From the NCBI GenBank assembly GCA_948474755.1, contig CAOLHI010000964.1:399001-463000 (forward strand): DNA of 64,000 bases, in the 5' to 3' direction. Numbering within the stretch: position 1 is the stretch's first letter; every line of letters begins with the position of its first letter. The position numbers and the translations under genes were made by a program. Below are positions 10,701 through 21,409 of the stretch, piece by piece. Under the pieces are notes generated by a model. It worked only from the letters and a program-made list of their open reading frames with translations. It ran no database searches and was not told the DNA's origin. The stretch comes from Ctenosaura bakeri. Lineage: Eukaryota > Chordata > Lepidosauria > Squamata > Iguanidae.

Positions 10701-11812
10701 GGCTTTCCCTAGATCCTTAAATTCTCACACACAAGATTACACAAAAAGTCACAGACAAAACCCGGAAATGTTATTTTGTTGGACAAAGGGTCCCAAAGTC
10801 TGGACTACACTGACTGGGAGTCATGGACCAAGCAAGTAACTTCTCCAGGTTCTGGAGGCATGTTTTCCTAACCTGAAAAAACAGATTCAAAACTACCAAC
10901 TGAACTCCCACCCGCAAGCAGAATTTCCTCCGGTGGGAAACAGGACTTTCTGTGTCTTCAGGAGAGCGTGGCCTAAGTGAAGAAAAACAGCTTGCTCTTT
11001 CTTTGAGATCCCTTGAGCCAGTTTCTGTCTCGGCAAGTTGCAGAATTAGCAAACGTGGGTCTGATGGAGTAGACGTTCTCGCTGTCTTTGCCTTGGGGCC
11101 TAGTGGGTAGAGCGCTCCGTTTAGCCTCCCGTCTGCAGGGCTTGGAGGGAGTCCCACCTTTGCCCTCATTACGAGATCTTTTCGCCGTTCCCCTTGGTAG
11201 TCCATTCATTTATTCCATGCATGCTTTTCTCCTTTGTGTTCTCTCTTTGCATGCATGCATCCGTCCTACAGCTTCCACATCTCTCTCTCTGTGGCTTCCT
11301 CTACTGTTCTGCTCATCCATCCATCCTGCTCATCATCCATCCATCCATCCTGCTCTGGGACTCTGCGCTTCCATCCCTCCTCCAATCACCCTTCTCCCTT
11401 CTTTTCCACCCTTCCCTCCATCACTCCACTCCGCCTGCATTTTTATCCATCTGTGCAATTTGGGGGGGGGAATCTGGGTTCGAGCATTCTCTCCCAGCCC
11501 CTCTTTCTTTCTCTTTCTTTCTCTCTCTCTCTCTCCCTGGGCCTTTGGATTCTCCCAGACGCAATTTGGTACTAATTACATGTTCTTGCCTCTAATTGCC
11601 ACATTGTGAATGATAAACAAAAAACTCCAATTTTATTTAATTAAAGACCTGGGAGAATCCACTGGGGAGGACTGCACGGTAAAGACTTGGGGGAGATGGA
11701 GAAGAAGAAGAAGAGGAAAGCTGCATTCCTCTGCAGAGCAGATTCTCATAGGGATGGGATTCTTCCATCGAGCATGCATTCTGCAATTCTAGGCCTCAGC
11801 TTGTGTGTCCAG
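10700..11812. other. Intergenic; low-complexity CT and (CATC)n
   Basis: 11,310-11,360 has (CATC)n-like repeats and 11,500-11,536 has CTTT/CT runs. Open frames here are low complexity. No gene supported. Confidence 0.4.
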
Positions 11813-11964
11813 CGCCATTTCTGCACTAGCCTGTTATAGTGCTATTATTCCACTTTCAACATCCTATGGAATCCTGGGGTTTGCAATTTACTGCAAATCC
11901 CAGGATTTCATAGGATGTTGAAAGTGGAATCATAGCGCTATAACGGTCTCGTGTGGAAATGGCC
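11813..11964. mobile_element. Fold-back family A copy 7
   Basis: Short centre (TTTACTGCAAA). Its right arm is the left edge of the block duplicated at 14.37 kb. Confidence 0.85.
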
Positions 11965-12322
11965 CACAAGGTAAGCATGATTCAAGGCTACCATACAAGC
12001 AAATGGTAATGTAGTCCTAGGCTGCATCCACAAAAGTATCGCATCCAGAATATGTTGCCTGGGAATGTGGTGGTCTCTCCTCCTTCTTTGGAGGTTTTTC
12101 AACAGAGGCTGGATGGCCGTCTGTCAAAGGGAGTGGTAAGATTGGGTCTTCCCACCTGGCAGAAGGGGGTTGGACTGGATGGCCCCTGGAGGTCTCTTCC
12201 AGCTCTGGAATCCTAGAATTCTAAGGGAAAGAGGAGTGGTCACTCTGTTTTGCTTTCAGCAGACCTTACCTACAGTTCTCTATCCTGCTCCAGGCACTAT
12301 AAGTCCAGAAGGATATCAACAA
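11893..12322 (+). repeat. Duplicated block, copy 1
   Basis: This 430-bp block (family A right arm, TAAGCATGATTCAAGGCT, CR1 tail, then AAGGGAAAGAGGAGTGGTC to AAGTCCAGAAGGATATCAA) recurs at 14,368-14,798 in the same order and orientation with a few percent difference. It includes a CR1 tail at about 12,050-12,222. Confidence 0.85.
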
Positions 12323-12426
12323 GTTGGAACATGTCCAGAGGAGGATGAGCAAGACGAACAAAGGTCTAGAAACCCAGTCCAATGAGGAATGGCTTAGGGA
12401 GCTGGGCATTGTTAGCCTGGAGAAGA
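12301..12426 (+). mobile_element. CR1 fragment (sense)
   Basis: AGAAGGATATCAACAAGTTG through GGAATGGCTTAGGGAGCTGG is CR1 ORF2 sequence, cut at its right by an antisense CR1. Confidence 0.7.
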
Positions 12427-12935
12427 CTTGGAAGAGACCCCAGGGGCCATTGAGTCCAACCCCCTGCTATGCAGGAACACCCATCAAAGCATTCCCAACA
12501 GATGGCCATCCAGCCTCTGCTTAAAAACCTCCAAAGGAGGAGGAGACTCCACCACACTCCATGGAGGCGGCAGCAGATTCCACGGCCAGACAGCTCTGAA
12601 TGTCAGGAAGTTCTTCCTGAGGTTCAGGTGGAATCTCCTTTCCTGCAGCTTGAATCCATTGCTCCTTGTTCTGGTCTCTGGAGCAGTAGAGAACAAGCCC
12701 GCTCCCTCCTCAACATGACATCCCTTCAGATATTTAAACGTGGCTCTCATGTCCCCTCTTAACTGTCTTTTCTGCAGACTAAACACACCCAGCTCCCTAA
12801 GCCACTCCTCAGAGGGCTTCATGGATTCCAGACCCTTCACAATTTTGGTCACCCTCCTCTGGACACGTTCCAGCTTGTCGTCATCCTTCTTGAATTGAGG
12901 TGCCCAGAACTGGACACAGGATTCCGAATTTGATA
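12427..12935 (-). mobile_element. CR1 LINE 3' half
   Basis: The reverse strand reads in pieces [43 protein letters not shown] and RRFHLNLRKNFLT: the CR1 ORF2 C-terminus, 176 open codons in one stretch. The 3' tail is antisense at the left. Confidence 0.85.
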
Positions 12936-12997
12936 TTAATTTTATATTCCCCCGGGACGGGGTGTGCCAAGGGGGTAACAGCTCAACCTGCACGCCC

Positions 12998-13262
12998 CAT
13001 CTTCCATATGACATCCCTTCAAATATTTAAACATGGCTGTCGTGTCCCCTTCTTTGAACCTTGGCTTCTCCAGGCTAAAAATACCCAGTTCCCTAAGCCA
13101 CTCCTCATAGGGCTTCATGGCTTCCAGACCCTCCACCATTTTGGTCGCCCTCCTCTGGACACGCTCCAGCTTGACCATATCCTTCTTGAATTGAGGTGCC
13201 CAGAACTGGACACAGGATTCCAAATGAGGCCTCACCAATGCAGAATAGAGGGGTACCATTAC
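12998..13262 (-). mobile_element. CR1 LINE fragment
   Basis: The reverse strand reads [40 protein letters not shown] and RELGIFSLEK. It sits next to the previous copy with a 60-bp unrelated spacer (12,936-12,997). Confidence 0.8.
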
Positions 13263-14367
13263 CTCTTGGGGTGCTTAAGCTCTGGATTGCTGCATGGAGG
13301 GGGTCAAACTAGATAGCCGCATTACAACAGACTTGTGCGGAAATGACCCCAGTATGGCCAGAAGGGTCCCCTCCTTGTTGTCCTTTCAACAGCGGCCTGA
13401 AACCTTTTTTTTAATTCCAGCAGGTTTTTCAAACAGCAGGTTCTTAAAGAATGGGCCTGCTGCATTGTTTGAATCGTTGTTTGGAAGAGCGTTTTATCCG
13501 ATTGTGTTTTTTCTTCTTTATTGAACGGTTATTGTTTTAGTTCCGTAAACAGTTTAATTCCAAAACAGTTTAATTCTATGATAATATTTTAATATTCTAT
13601 TAAATTCTATTGAAGTAGAATTAAAAGTCTCTATTTTAATAATAGCCTTTTCATGGTTTTAATTATTGCTTTTAAATTGTGAGCCTCTTGGAGTCCCGGT
13701 TTTGGGGGGAAAGTGGGGGAGATGTGTGTGTGCGTGCGCGTGTGCGTGTATTCCCATGGGGGATACATATATTCATCACTACCATCACCATCTGGGGTGG
13801 AGTTGGGGGGTGTCTGGTTTCTAGTTTTGGCCGATTCCTTTTATTTGGAGCAAAAGCGTGGGTGCAACTGATGCAAATTTTAAGCTTCTGGGGGGGTCTC
13901 CTGAATTTGGGAACATTTTGCCCCCTCCCTCAAATATCTAGGTTGGATTATGACCTCCCCCATTACCCCCAATCAATTTGTTCAGTGGCCAGGCTGGTTA
14001 GGGAGGAGGGGATTCTGGGCACTGTAGTCCAGGGGAAAAGAAAACCTCTGCCTTTGCTTGGAAGAATGAGCCTCAAGCAACTCCGGTGAAGTCCTGCCCA
14101 ATATGGGGGGTTCGCTGGATCGGTACACGATTGGCCTTGGAACTCAGACAGATGGATTTGGGTTCAGTTTTATCCATCGTCTTGGGAATTTTTGGTTTGT
14201 TTCTCGAAGTACGTGGGAAGTTGACCTTTACTGAGTCAAACCCTGGGTGGGGGCGAGGGGCGATCTAGGCTGATATGGACTATTTGGGGCTCTTCCAAAT
14301 GGGACCAACGTGATGGAAGTTTGGGCTATTTTCTGCTGAAATTGTCAGTGTATTTTTTTTTAAATAC
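13263..14367. other. Intergenic, AT-rich then G-rich, no gene recognised
   Basis: 13,530-13,680 is AT-rich. 13,720-13,750 has a short (TG/CG)n. Nothing coding is supported. Confidence 0.4.
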
Positions 14368-14798
14368 CCCGCAACTGCAAACCCCGGGATTCCAGGGGAT
14401 GTTGAGGGTGGAATCATAGCGCTATGGCAGTCTCGTGTGGAAATGGCCCACAAGCTAAGCATGATTCAAGGCTGCCATACAAGCAAATGGTGATGTAGTC
14501 CTAGGCTGCCTCCACAAAAGTATCGCATCCAGAATATGTTGCCTGGGAGTGTGGTGGTGTCTCCTCCTTCTTTGGAGGTTTCTCAACAGAGGCTGGATGG
14601 CCGTCTGTCAAAGGGAGTGCTAGGGTCTTCCCACCTGGCAGAAGGGGGTTGGACTGGATGGCCCCTGGAGGTCTCTTCCAGCTCTGGGATCCTAGAATTC
14701 TAAGGGAAAGAGGAGTGGTCGCTCTGTTCTGCTGTCGGCAGACCTTACCTACAGTTCTCTGTCCTGCTCCAGGCACTATAAGTCCAGAAGGATATCAA
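14368..14798 (+). repeat. Duplicated block, copy 2
   Basis: Same order as 11,893-12,322: half a family A element (14,370-14,448), AAGCATGATTCAAGGCTGCC, CR1 tail, AAGGGAAAGAGGAGTGGTC, AAGTCCAGAAGGATATCAAA. The left arm of the fold-back is absent here, so the copied block began inside it. Confidence 0.85.
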
Positions 14799-14908
14799 AT
14801 GAGATTTCTGTTGTCCTGGACTATTTCCTGACAGTGCCTGGCACCAGCTGCGGCACTTTATTCCCACCCACACATGGGTTTCCCTTTAATTCCAAAGCAA
14901 ATGTTTCT

Positions 14909-15209
14909 GGCCATTTCCTCACTAGACTGTTATAGTGCTATTATTCCACTTTCAACATCCTATGGAATCCTGGGGTTTGCAGTTTCGGGAAACTGCAAAC
15001 TCCAGAGCCATTTCCGCACTACAGTGTTAAACTGCTGCTATTCCACTTTCAATGCCCTGTGGAATTCTGGGGTTTGTAGTTTACTGAGACCAAAGAGCTC
15101 TTTGGCTGAGAATTGGAAGTGCCCTTCCCTAAACTACAAACCCCAGGATTCCATAGGATGTTCCAAGTGGAATAATAGCACTATTAAACAGTCTAATGCA
15201 GAAATGGCC
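14909..15209. mobile_element. Fold-back family A copy 8 (composite)
   Basis: A young half-arm (14,909-15,002) is followed by a whole asymmetric element (15,005-15,209). The outermost ends are flanked by TCT (14,906-14,908 and 15,210-15,212), suggesting that the composite moved as one or arose by internal rearrangement. Confidence 0.75.
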
Positions 15210-15559
15210 TCTGTCTCTTCTCCTTTCTGCCTTAAAAGAAAAAAAAAGGGAATTATAGTGCATCTTTGCAGCAACAAAATGGTATTTTTGCACGATAGCA
15301 CTATAACTCTAAGGAAAAGAAAATCCAGCCATTTCAGAGAGGAGGAAAAAATACCCTTCCAACCATGAAGCCAATTTAACAAATTGTACCCCAGGGTTCA
15401 AAATAACAAGCACCCTCCCACACTTACTTTTTGACACCTCGTTTTTCAACATCCTGCTCTTCCCACCCTTGGAAATTATAGGTATGTGAAGTTCTTTCAG
15501 TGCAAGATCTGCTCTTACATCAATTCCTCTCCTCTTGCCTTGAGCCGGACATGTTCAGC

Positions 15560-15890
15560 CTGGTGAAGAGAAGACAGGAGAGCAGCTCTTGCCCTCGGGA
15601 AGTTCTTCCTAAGATTTAAGTGGCACCTCATTTCCCATAGTTTGAAGCCATTACTCCACGTTGTCCTTGTTTCTGGAGCAGCAGAAGCCAAGCTTGCTCC
15701 ATCCTCCATATGACATCTTCCCAATATTTAAACGTGGCTATTCTGTCTCCTTGCAAAAGCCTTCACTTGTCCAGGCTAAACCTACCCAGCTTCCTAAGCT
15801 GCTCCTCATAGAGCTTCATGGTTTCCAGAGGTGTTACGATTTTGGTCACCCTTCCCCAGATATGTTCCAGTTTGTCAATATTCTTCTGGC
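15560..15890 (-). mobile_element. CR1 LINE fragment (old)
   Basis: Antisense CR1 ORF2 sequence with the GAAGTTCTTCC...TGGAGCAGCAGAAG...AATATTTAAACGTGGC landmarks. More diverged than the copies at 12.4 and 42.7 kb. Confidence 0.7.
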
Positions 15891-15944
15891 ACCAAAATGT
15901 TTATTTATCTAGCCAGTTAATGTTAGCTCTGACCAGCAGCAACA

Positions 15945-16445
15945 GGTCTCCAGGCTTTCAGGGGGGATCCGGTCCCAGCTGTACCTGGAGATACCTAGTT
16001 TTCCCTCCTGGGGGTCTCCCATCCAAGAACTAACCAGACCCACCCATGCTTAGCTTTTCAGCCTGGAAATAGGAGCATGGGAAGATGCTGTACACGGAGT
16101 TATCACAGAATCATACAATTGTAGAGCTGGAAGGGGCTCTATGGCACTGAGTCCAATATCAGTGTAAGATCTCCACCTAGAGCATCCTGGAACAGGGTTC
16201 GAATCATGTTCCAGCCATGGAAACCCACTGGGTGACTTTGCACAACTCTCTGAGATTCAGAGGAAAGCAGTGGGGACAGTGACCTCCAGACAGATACAGA
16301 TTACTGTAATCCACGTAGCCTGATATTGTCAATTGTGACTGGCTCTCTTGAGGTTTCAGGCAAGGTTCTTTCTTAGTCCTCCCTCTGGTGGTCTCCCACC
16401 CAAGTATTAACCAGGACGGACCCTGCTTAGCTTCTGAGCTCAGGG
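15945..16445. mobile_element. SINE remnants with 5S-rRNA-like segments
   Basis: GGTCTCCCATCCAAGAACTA at 16,012 and GGTCTCCCACCCAAGTATTA at 16,389, followed by ACCAGGA...CCTGCTTAGCTTCTGAG, are antisense 5S-like. Between them, CCATGGAAACCCACTGGGTG (16,216) is tRNA-SINE body. Confidence 0.5.
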
Positions 16446-16451
16446 AAGAGT

Positions 16452-16800
16452 GAGGGAGCTGGGCATATTTAGCCTGGGGGAAAGAAGGTTAAGAGGGGAC
16501 ATGATAGATGCGTTTACGTATTTGGAAGGATGTCACATGGAGGATGGAGCAAGCTTGTTTCCTGCTGCTTCCGAGACTAGGACACGGAGCAATAGGGAAA
16601 GAGATCCCGCCTCAACATGAGGAAGAACTTCCTGATGATAAGAGCAGTTTGACAGAGGAATCTCCTCCTTCTTTGGAGGTTTTTAAACAGAGGCTGGAGG
16701 GCCACCACTCAAAGGGAGTGCTGTGATTGTGTCTTCCGGCGTGGCGGAATGGGGTTGGCCTGGATGACCCTTGTGGGTCTCTTCCAACTCTAGGATTGGA
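16452..16800 (+). mobile_element. CR1 LINE 3' end
   Basis: Sense copy reading GAGGGAGCTGGGCATATTTA through GGGTCTCTTCCAACTCTAGG. A small internal deletion is present near 16,650. Confidence 0.8.
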
Positions 16801-17504
16801 TGAGTCCATGAGATCTGGTACGTTGAGGATGTGGGGCTGTTTCTTAGGCTCTTTCCAAAAATCAGCATCTTTTTTAGAGGGAAAGACAGCTGCAGGAAAC
16901 CCCTCCCTTAGCTTTGCCTGGTCCACGGATGGTGTGGCGACCCCTCGGTCCCCAGGGGATGCCCCCAAAAATGTGTCATCCTGCTTCATCCTCGTCTGTG
17001 TTGCCTGCCGGTTTCATCACAATGCTTACCTCAGCCTCACTCAGAGGGTGGGCTTTTGAAAAGGGAGAAGAACGGGTGATTAATAGGGCTGGCGTGGAAG
17101 GAAGGAGAGGAGTCGCTCGGCTCAAAAGGGATTTGTTCTCCCTCCACCCTAAAAGGACTGGCGGGGGTCCCTCTCTTCTCCTCTCATCCCTCCCCTGCGT
17201 TTTTGCCCACCCGTCTCCCACCGCTAACCCCCTTTTTCTCCCGGGGAAAGAAGCGTGAAGGGGTGTGAGCGTGCGGAAAGGTTTGTGTGCGGAAGAGGAT
17301 TTGCCGACGAGGTGGGAAGGATGCGTTGCAGAGGAGGAGGCAGAATTGGGGGATTTAGGGATGCTGTCAGTTTGTGGGAAGCCAAACTGACTCTCTCTGT
17401 GCGCGCGTGTGTGCAGAAAGGTTGCTAACGGGAAGGGAGGGAGGCGCTTTGCTCTCCCCACCGTCTGCCTCCATCGTCTCTCCCTCTCTTTCCTTTTTCT
17501 CTCT
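16800..17504. other. Upstream region, no gene recognised
   Basis: Moderately GC-rich with a CT tract at 17,440-17,500. It may hold distal promoter sequence of the neuroligin gene, but nothing specific can be pointed to. Confidence 0.35.
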
Positions 17505-17742
17505 GGCCATTTCTGCACGAGACTGTTATAGCGCTTTGGTTCCACTTTCAACCTCCTGTGGAATCCTGGGATTTGCAGTTTCGGGAGGGGCCGGCCGGCC
17601 CCAGGATTCCATAGGAGGTTGCAAGTGCAATCATAGCGCTATAACAGGCCAGCCGGCCCCTCCCAAAACTGCAAACCCCAGGATTCCATAGGAGGTTGAA
17701 AGTGGAATCATTGCACTATAACACTCTAGTGCGGAAATGGCC
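17505..17742. mobile_element. Fold-back family A copy 9, three-armed
   Basis: One left arm is followed by two right arms (17,598-17,650 and 17,660-17,742). The element is flanked by TCT at 17,502-17,504 and 17,743-17,745. It lies 367 bp upstream of the NLGN2 start codon, in or near the promoter. Confidence 0.88.
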
Positions 17743-17744
17743 TC

Positions 17745-18109
17745 TGTTGCTTCTGGTTTTGACCTGTGCCTTCCCTTCTCTGTCTCTCTCCTCCCATCTC
17801 TTGACCCCTAGGTGCATTTCTCCGGTCTGGCTGGGACGTTGCTTGCGCTACCGGTCCACAATGGAACGCAACAGACGCCTTTTCTCCGCCGGAGTGACCC
17901 TCTGCGTTTCCCTCTAAGACTGCCGCTGGCTTTCCCAAACCTCTCCGCTCGAGCCACGGCCTTTCCCGGTTGTTTTCTCCTCCTCCTCGTCCTCCTCTTC
18001 GGCTGCTACTCTGGCCGGGGGTCTCCGTTTCTTCCTCTCCCCCTCCCGTGAGGAACGTTGCTCCCTTTGGTTCTCCTAGCATCCTTTGCTCTCCCACCCA
18101 ACGGCCGCC
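17745..18109 (+). promoter_or_regulatory. NLGN2: Presumed NLGN2 promoter / 5' UTR region
   Basis: CT- and CpG-rich sequence lies between the last upstream transposon (ending 17,742) and the start codon. It has no TATA box that I trust and runs directly into the Kozak ATG. Transcription start and any upstream non-coding exon cannot be fixed from sequence alone. Confidence 0.4.
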
Positions 18110-18575
18110 ATGTTTCTCTCGCCGTTGAGTTTTCTCCTCCGGGTGCTGAACGTCCGGACAGGCTCTGCCCTTTTCTTTTGGCTTTTGGGGTTGGCCCTGC
18201 GCTCGCTACCCCTCTCGGGGCAGAAACCCGAGGACAAATACCCCGTGGTGCCGACCAATTACGGGAAGCTCCGGGGGATCAAGAAGGACCTGAACAACGA
18301 GATCCTCGGCCCCGTGGTGCAGTACCTGGGCATCCCTTACGCCACGCCGCCCGTGGGGGAGAGGCGCTTCCAGCCCCCCCAGGCGCCCGCTTCCTGGTCC
18401 GAGGTGCGCAACGCCACGGCTTTCGCTCCCGTCTGCCCACAGAACATCCACGGCATGCTGCCTGGGATCATGCTTCCCGTCTGGTTCACGGACAACTTGG
18501 AAATTGTCGCCGGCTACGTGCAGAACCAGAGCGAAGATTGCCTCTACCTCAACATTTACGTGCCCATGGAGGACG
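18110..18575 (+). CDS. NLGN2: Neuroligin exon 1 (first coding exon), NLGN2-like
   Basis: This exon encodes residues 1-155 plus one base of codon 156. Neuroligins are postsynaptic type I membrane adhesion proteins that bind neurexins; NLGN2 acts at inhibitory synapses. The ATG has a strong Kozak context (GCCGCCATGT). Residues 1 to about 37 are a hydrophobic signal peptide. The mature start has TNYGKLRG (49-56) and [20 protein letters not shown] (61-80), the start of the cholinesterase-like alpha/beta-hydrolase fold. Cys109 (in VCPQN) and Cys144 (in SEDCLYLN) are positioned for the conserved first disulfide. N101-A-T and N139-Q-S are N-glycosylation sequons. [12 protein letters not shown] and [13 protein letters not shown] favour NLGN2 over NLGN1, 3 and 4, by recalled family sequence, not by search. 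The exon ends ATG GAG GAC G before a strong donor, GTAAGAG, in phase 1. The gene identity is firm; the paralogue is likely. Confidence 0.96.
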
Positions 18576-18777
18576 GTAAGAGCCAAAGCGGGGAGGAAGG
18601 AGAGATTTGGACGGGCCGTGGGGCGGGTGGGCTCTCTCACACCCCCCTGTTGCTTCCCCTCCTCTGTGACGTGTCATTGGGTAGGGCCCTCGTTTTGTAA
18701 GGGAGTAATTCTTTTCTAATCCTTCCTAACTTTCATCCTTGCTTTCAGTACTAACCCAGGGAGCTTGGGTGAATTAA

Positions 18778-18975
18778 CCCTTTTTGGATGAAAAGTCCCA
18801 GAATGTTACATTTTTTTTTTCCTTTGGATGAAAACTCCCAGAGTGTTTCCTTTTCTTTCTTTTTTTGGATGAGGATTTCAAGAGAGTTGCTTTTTTTGGA
18901 CAAGAGAGTTGCCTTTTTTGGATGAGAACTTCTTGAGAGTTTCTTTTTCTGGATAAGAAGTCCTAGAATCTCCCA
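18778..18975. repeat. Degenerate tandem repeat of about 30-35 bp
   Basis: TTTTTTGGATGAAAACTCCC-type units, each ending in an AGAGTGTT/AGAGAGTT block, recur about six times just after exon 1. Confidence 0.55.
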
Positions 18976-19324
18976 GCCAGCTATGCTGTCCGGGGCATTG
19001 TGGGAAATCTCATCCAAAAAATGGGCCTCTCTCACACCCTTCTCTACACACCACTCTACGGTTCCGACCAGAAATGCTCCAAATCCCTGCACTCCCATCC
19101 TCCCCAGAAGCCTCTTCTGAACGCAGATCCTGTTTTCCAGAGTATTGTAAACGCTGTCACCCCTGACTCAGGATGAATCGTAAAATCATATCATCACAGA
19201 GTTGGAAAGAATATCATGGGACATTGAGTCTAAACTCCCCACTCATTGCAGAATCTCCGGCTAGGCATCCCCAGCAGCAGGTCGCTGTCCAGCATCTGTA
19301 AGAGTAGACTGTCTCCATCAAGAG

Positions 19325-19454
19325 AAGCAGTAGTACCTCTCCAGGCTGCTTTGGCCAGACCTCCCCTGGAATCCCGTGTCCAGTTCAGGGCACCACAGTT
19401 CAGGAAGGATATTGAAAAGCTGGAAGGTGTCCAGAGGACGGCAACCAAAATGGT
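19325..19454 (+). mobile_element. CR1 LINE fragment (split by a SINE)
   Basis: GTACCTCTCCAGGCTGCTTT through AGGACGGCAACCAAAATGGT is sense CR1 ORF2. The CR1 resumes after the SINE at 19,697. Confidence 0.75.
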
Positions 19455-19465
19455 TTAAATATTTT

Positions 19466-19692
19466 GTTTAAATAATATAGCAATATAGCAATAGCATTTA
19501 TTTCTATACCGCTTATCAACTGAGTGTTATCTAAGCGGTTTACAATGTGTTTTTAGCTAATTGCCCCCAACAAGCTGGGTACTCATTTTACCAACCTGCG
19601 GAAGGATGGAAGGCTGAGTCAACCTTGGAGCCTGGCAGGATCGAACTCACAACCTTGTGGCTTGCAGTACTGGCATTTAACCACTGCGCCAC
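19466..19692 (-). mobile_element. Sauria-type tRNA-derived SINE
   Basis: On the reverse strand it reads GCCCTGGTGGCGCAGTGGTT (tRNA-like box A), GGTTGTGAGTTCGATCCTG (box B), GGTAAAATGAGTACCCAGCT, then GTAAACCGCTTAG and AAGCGGTATAGAAATAAATG with a CTATTG tail, the BovB-like 3' end. It interrupts a CR1 and is flanked by TTAAATATTTT-type duplications (about 19,456 and 19,699). Such SINEs are squamate-specific as far as I know. Confidence 0.85.
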
Positions 19693-19696
19693 CAGG

Positions 19697-20034
19697 GCTT
19701 AAATATTTTTAAATATTTGAAGGGATGCCATGTGGAGGAAGGAGAGGGCTTGTTTTCTGTTGCTCCGGAGACCAGGACAAGGAGCAATGGATTCAAGCTG
19801 CAGGAAAGGAGATTTCACCTGAACCTCAGGAAGAACTTCCTGACGGTCAGGGCTGTCCGGCAGTGGAATCGACTGCCTCGGAGTGTGGTGGAGTCTCCTT
19901 CCTTGGAGGTTTTTCAGCAGAGGCTGGATGGCCGTCTATCGGGAGTGCTTTGAGGGTGTTCCTGCATGGCAGAAGGGAGTTGGACTGGATGGCCCCTGGG
20001 GTCTCTTCCAACTTTACATTTCTATGATTCTATG
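19697..20034 (+). mobile_element. CR1 LINE 3' end (continuation)
   Basis: AAATATTTGAAGGGATGCCA through TTTCTATGATTCTATGG, with a nearly open frame containing GLFSVAPETRTRSNGFKLQE. About 120 bp of CR1 between the two halves is missing. Confidence 0.85.
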
Positions 20035-20035
20035 G

Positions 20036-20440
20036 TAGAAGGCCTGAAAATCATGGAGCCCTATGAGGAGCAGCTTAGGGAGTTGACAAGGTTAAGCCTG
20101 GAAAGAGAAGGTTGAGTGGGGACACGATAGCCAGGTTTAAATATTTGAAGGGATGACATAAGAAGGATGGAGCAAGCCTGTTTTCTGCTGCTCCGGAGAC
20201 CAGGACACGGTGGGTCAGTGGCTTCAAGCTACAGGAAAAGAGATTCCATCTAAACATTAGGAAGAACTTACTGGCAGAGTAATTCGACAGTGGAATATGC
20301 TGCCTCCGTGGAGTGTGGTGGATACTCCTCCTTCTTTGGACGTTTTTAAGCAGAGGCTGGATGGCCCTCTTTCCAAAGGAGGGATTTGATGGGGTCTTCC
20401 TGCATGGCAAAATGGGGGTCTCTCCAGCTCTATGACTCTG
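20036..20440 (+). mobile_element. CR1 LINE 3' end
   Basis: Second sense CR1 placed directly behind the first: GAGCCCTATGAGGAGCAGCT through GGGGTCTCTCCAGCTCTATG. Older than its neighbour. Confidence 0.8.
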
Positions 20441-20444
20441 TGTC

Positions 20445-20850
20445 TGGAAAAGGAAACCCCACCACCTCTCTAAGCAGTTGGCTCCACTGCCAAACCGCTC
20501 TCACCAACAAGAAGTTCCTTTTGTAGTTCAATCAAAATGTACCCTCCTGTAACTTCAAACCATGAGACCTGATTTTACTTTGGGGGGGGGGCAGCAGAGA
20601 ACTGGCCTGCCCACTCCTCTCTGTGACAGCCCTGGGGGGATTTTAGGAGTGCAATCGTGTTATCCTCTTCCCCCAGTTGAACACGCTCAACACCTCCTGA
20701 GATGCTTTCTTCTCCATACCTCCTTGTTGCCTTTCTCTGAACTTTCTTCAACTCGTCTCTGTCCTTCTTAAAATGAGGTGCCCAGAACCGGACGCGGGAG
20801 TCCAGATGAGGCCTGACCAGAATATAGTGGGACTGTTCCTTCCCTCTAGT
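20445..20850 (-). mobile_element. Old CR1-like LINE fragment
   Basis: Antisense landmarks such as AAAATGAGGTGCCCAGAACC and CCAGATGAGGCCTGACCAG, with the remainder strongly diverged. Confidence 0.6.
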
Positions 20851-21119
20851 TGCTTCCTTTCAGTTCTGCAATCTCAGGATTACAGCGAACTAGTTGCAAA
20901 CAACTAGTTGCTTCCCGTCGACTCTGCAATCCTCTAATTACAAGGGTTTGCTAGTTGCAAGCAACTAGTTACTTCACTTCAACCAGGTAGTTCCATGATT
21001 ATGAGTCCTGGTGCTTGGCAGCATCTCCACCAGGGCAGGCAAAATCCTGGGCATGGGGGGCAGTGTTTTTTCCCTTCTGGGGGTTCCTCTAGATGTGGGT
21101 GGTCCCAGCCGTACCAGAG

Positions 21120-21409
21120 AATTTATTAATTTATTTACTTGCTCACTTTCTTCGCTCGTACGCTGCCTTTCTCCCAAGCTGGGACCCAAGACGGCTTCCT
21201 GGAGGAGTCAATTAAAAACCAGAACTGTGAACTTTTAAAAACCATTAAAATCCCCGTATAAAGCAATATAAAATGATTTAAAAGACATATAAAAGTTAAA
21301 AAAAAATCTCAATAAGAAGCTGACCTGCTAATCCCATTAAAAGTCTGCTTAGAGAAAAAGCCTGGGATGGTAGCAGAACAGAGAGAAAGCCTTTGCCTGT
21401 AGATTTTAA
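21120..21409. repeat. Dispersed family R3, part 1
   Basis: GCTGCCTTTCTCCCAAGCTG, GGACCCAAGACGGCTT, then an A-rich AAAATGATTTAAAAGACAT run. The family continues after the inserted fold-back at 21,593. Unclassified; found also at 22.9, 39.3 and 53.1 kb. Confidence 0.5.

Noticed and set aside
11085..11165. tRNA-like sequence (GGCCTAGTGGGTAGAGCGCT)
   Set aside because: Box A is plausible but there is no good box B or cloverleaf closing stem; at most a SINE head.
1..17500. Other protein-coding genes upstream of neuroligin
   Set aside because: All frames are short, low complexity or inside repeats. No recognisable protein or spliced exon pair was found.
18086..18109. Upstream in-frame start for neuroligin (adding MLSHPTAA)
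   Set aside because: The codon at 18,086 is TTG, not ATG. The ATG at 18,110 has a strong Kozak context and is followed directly by a good signal peptide.
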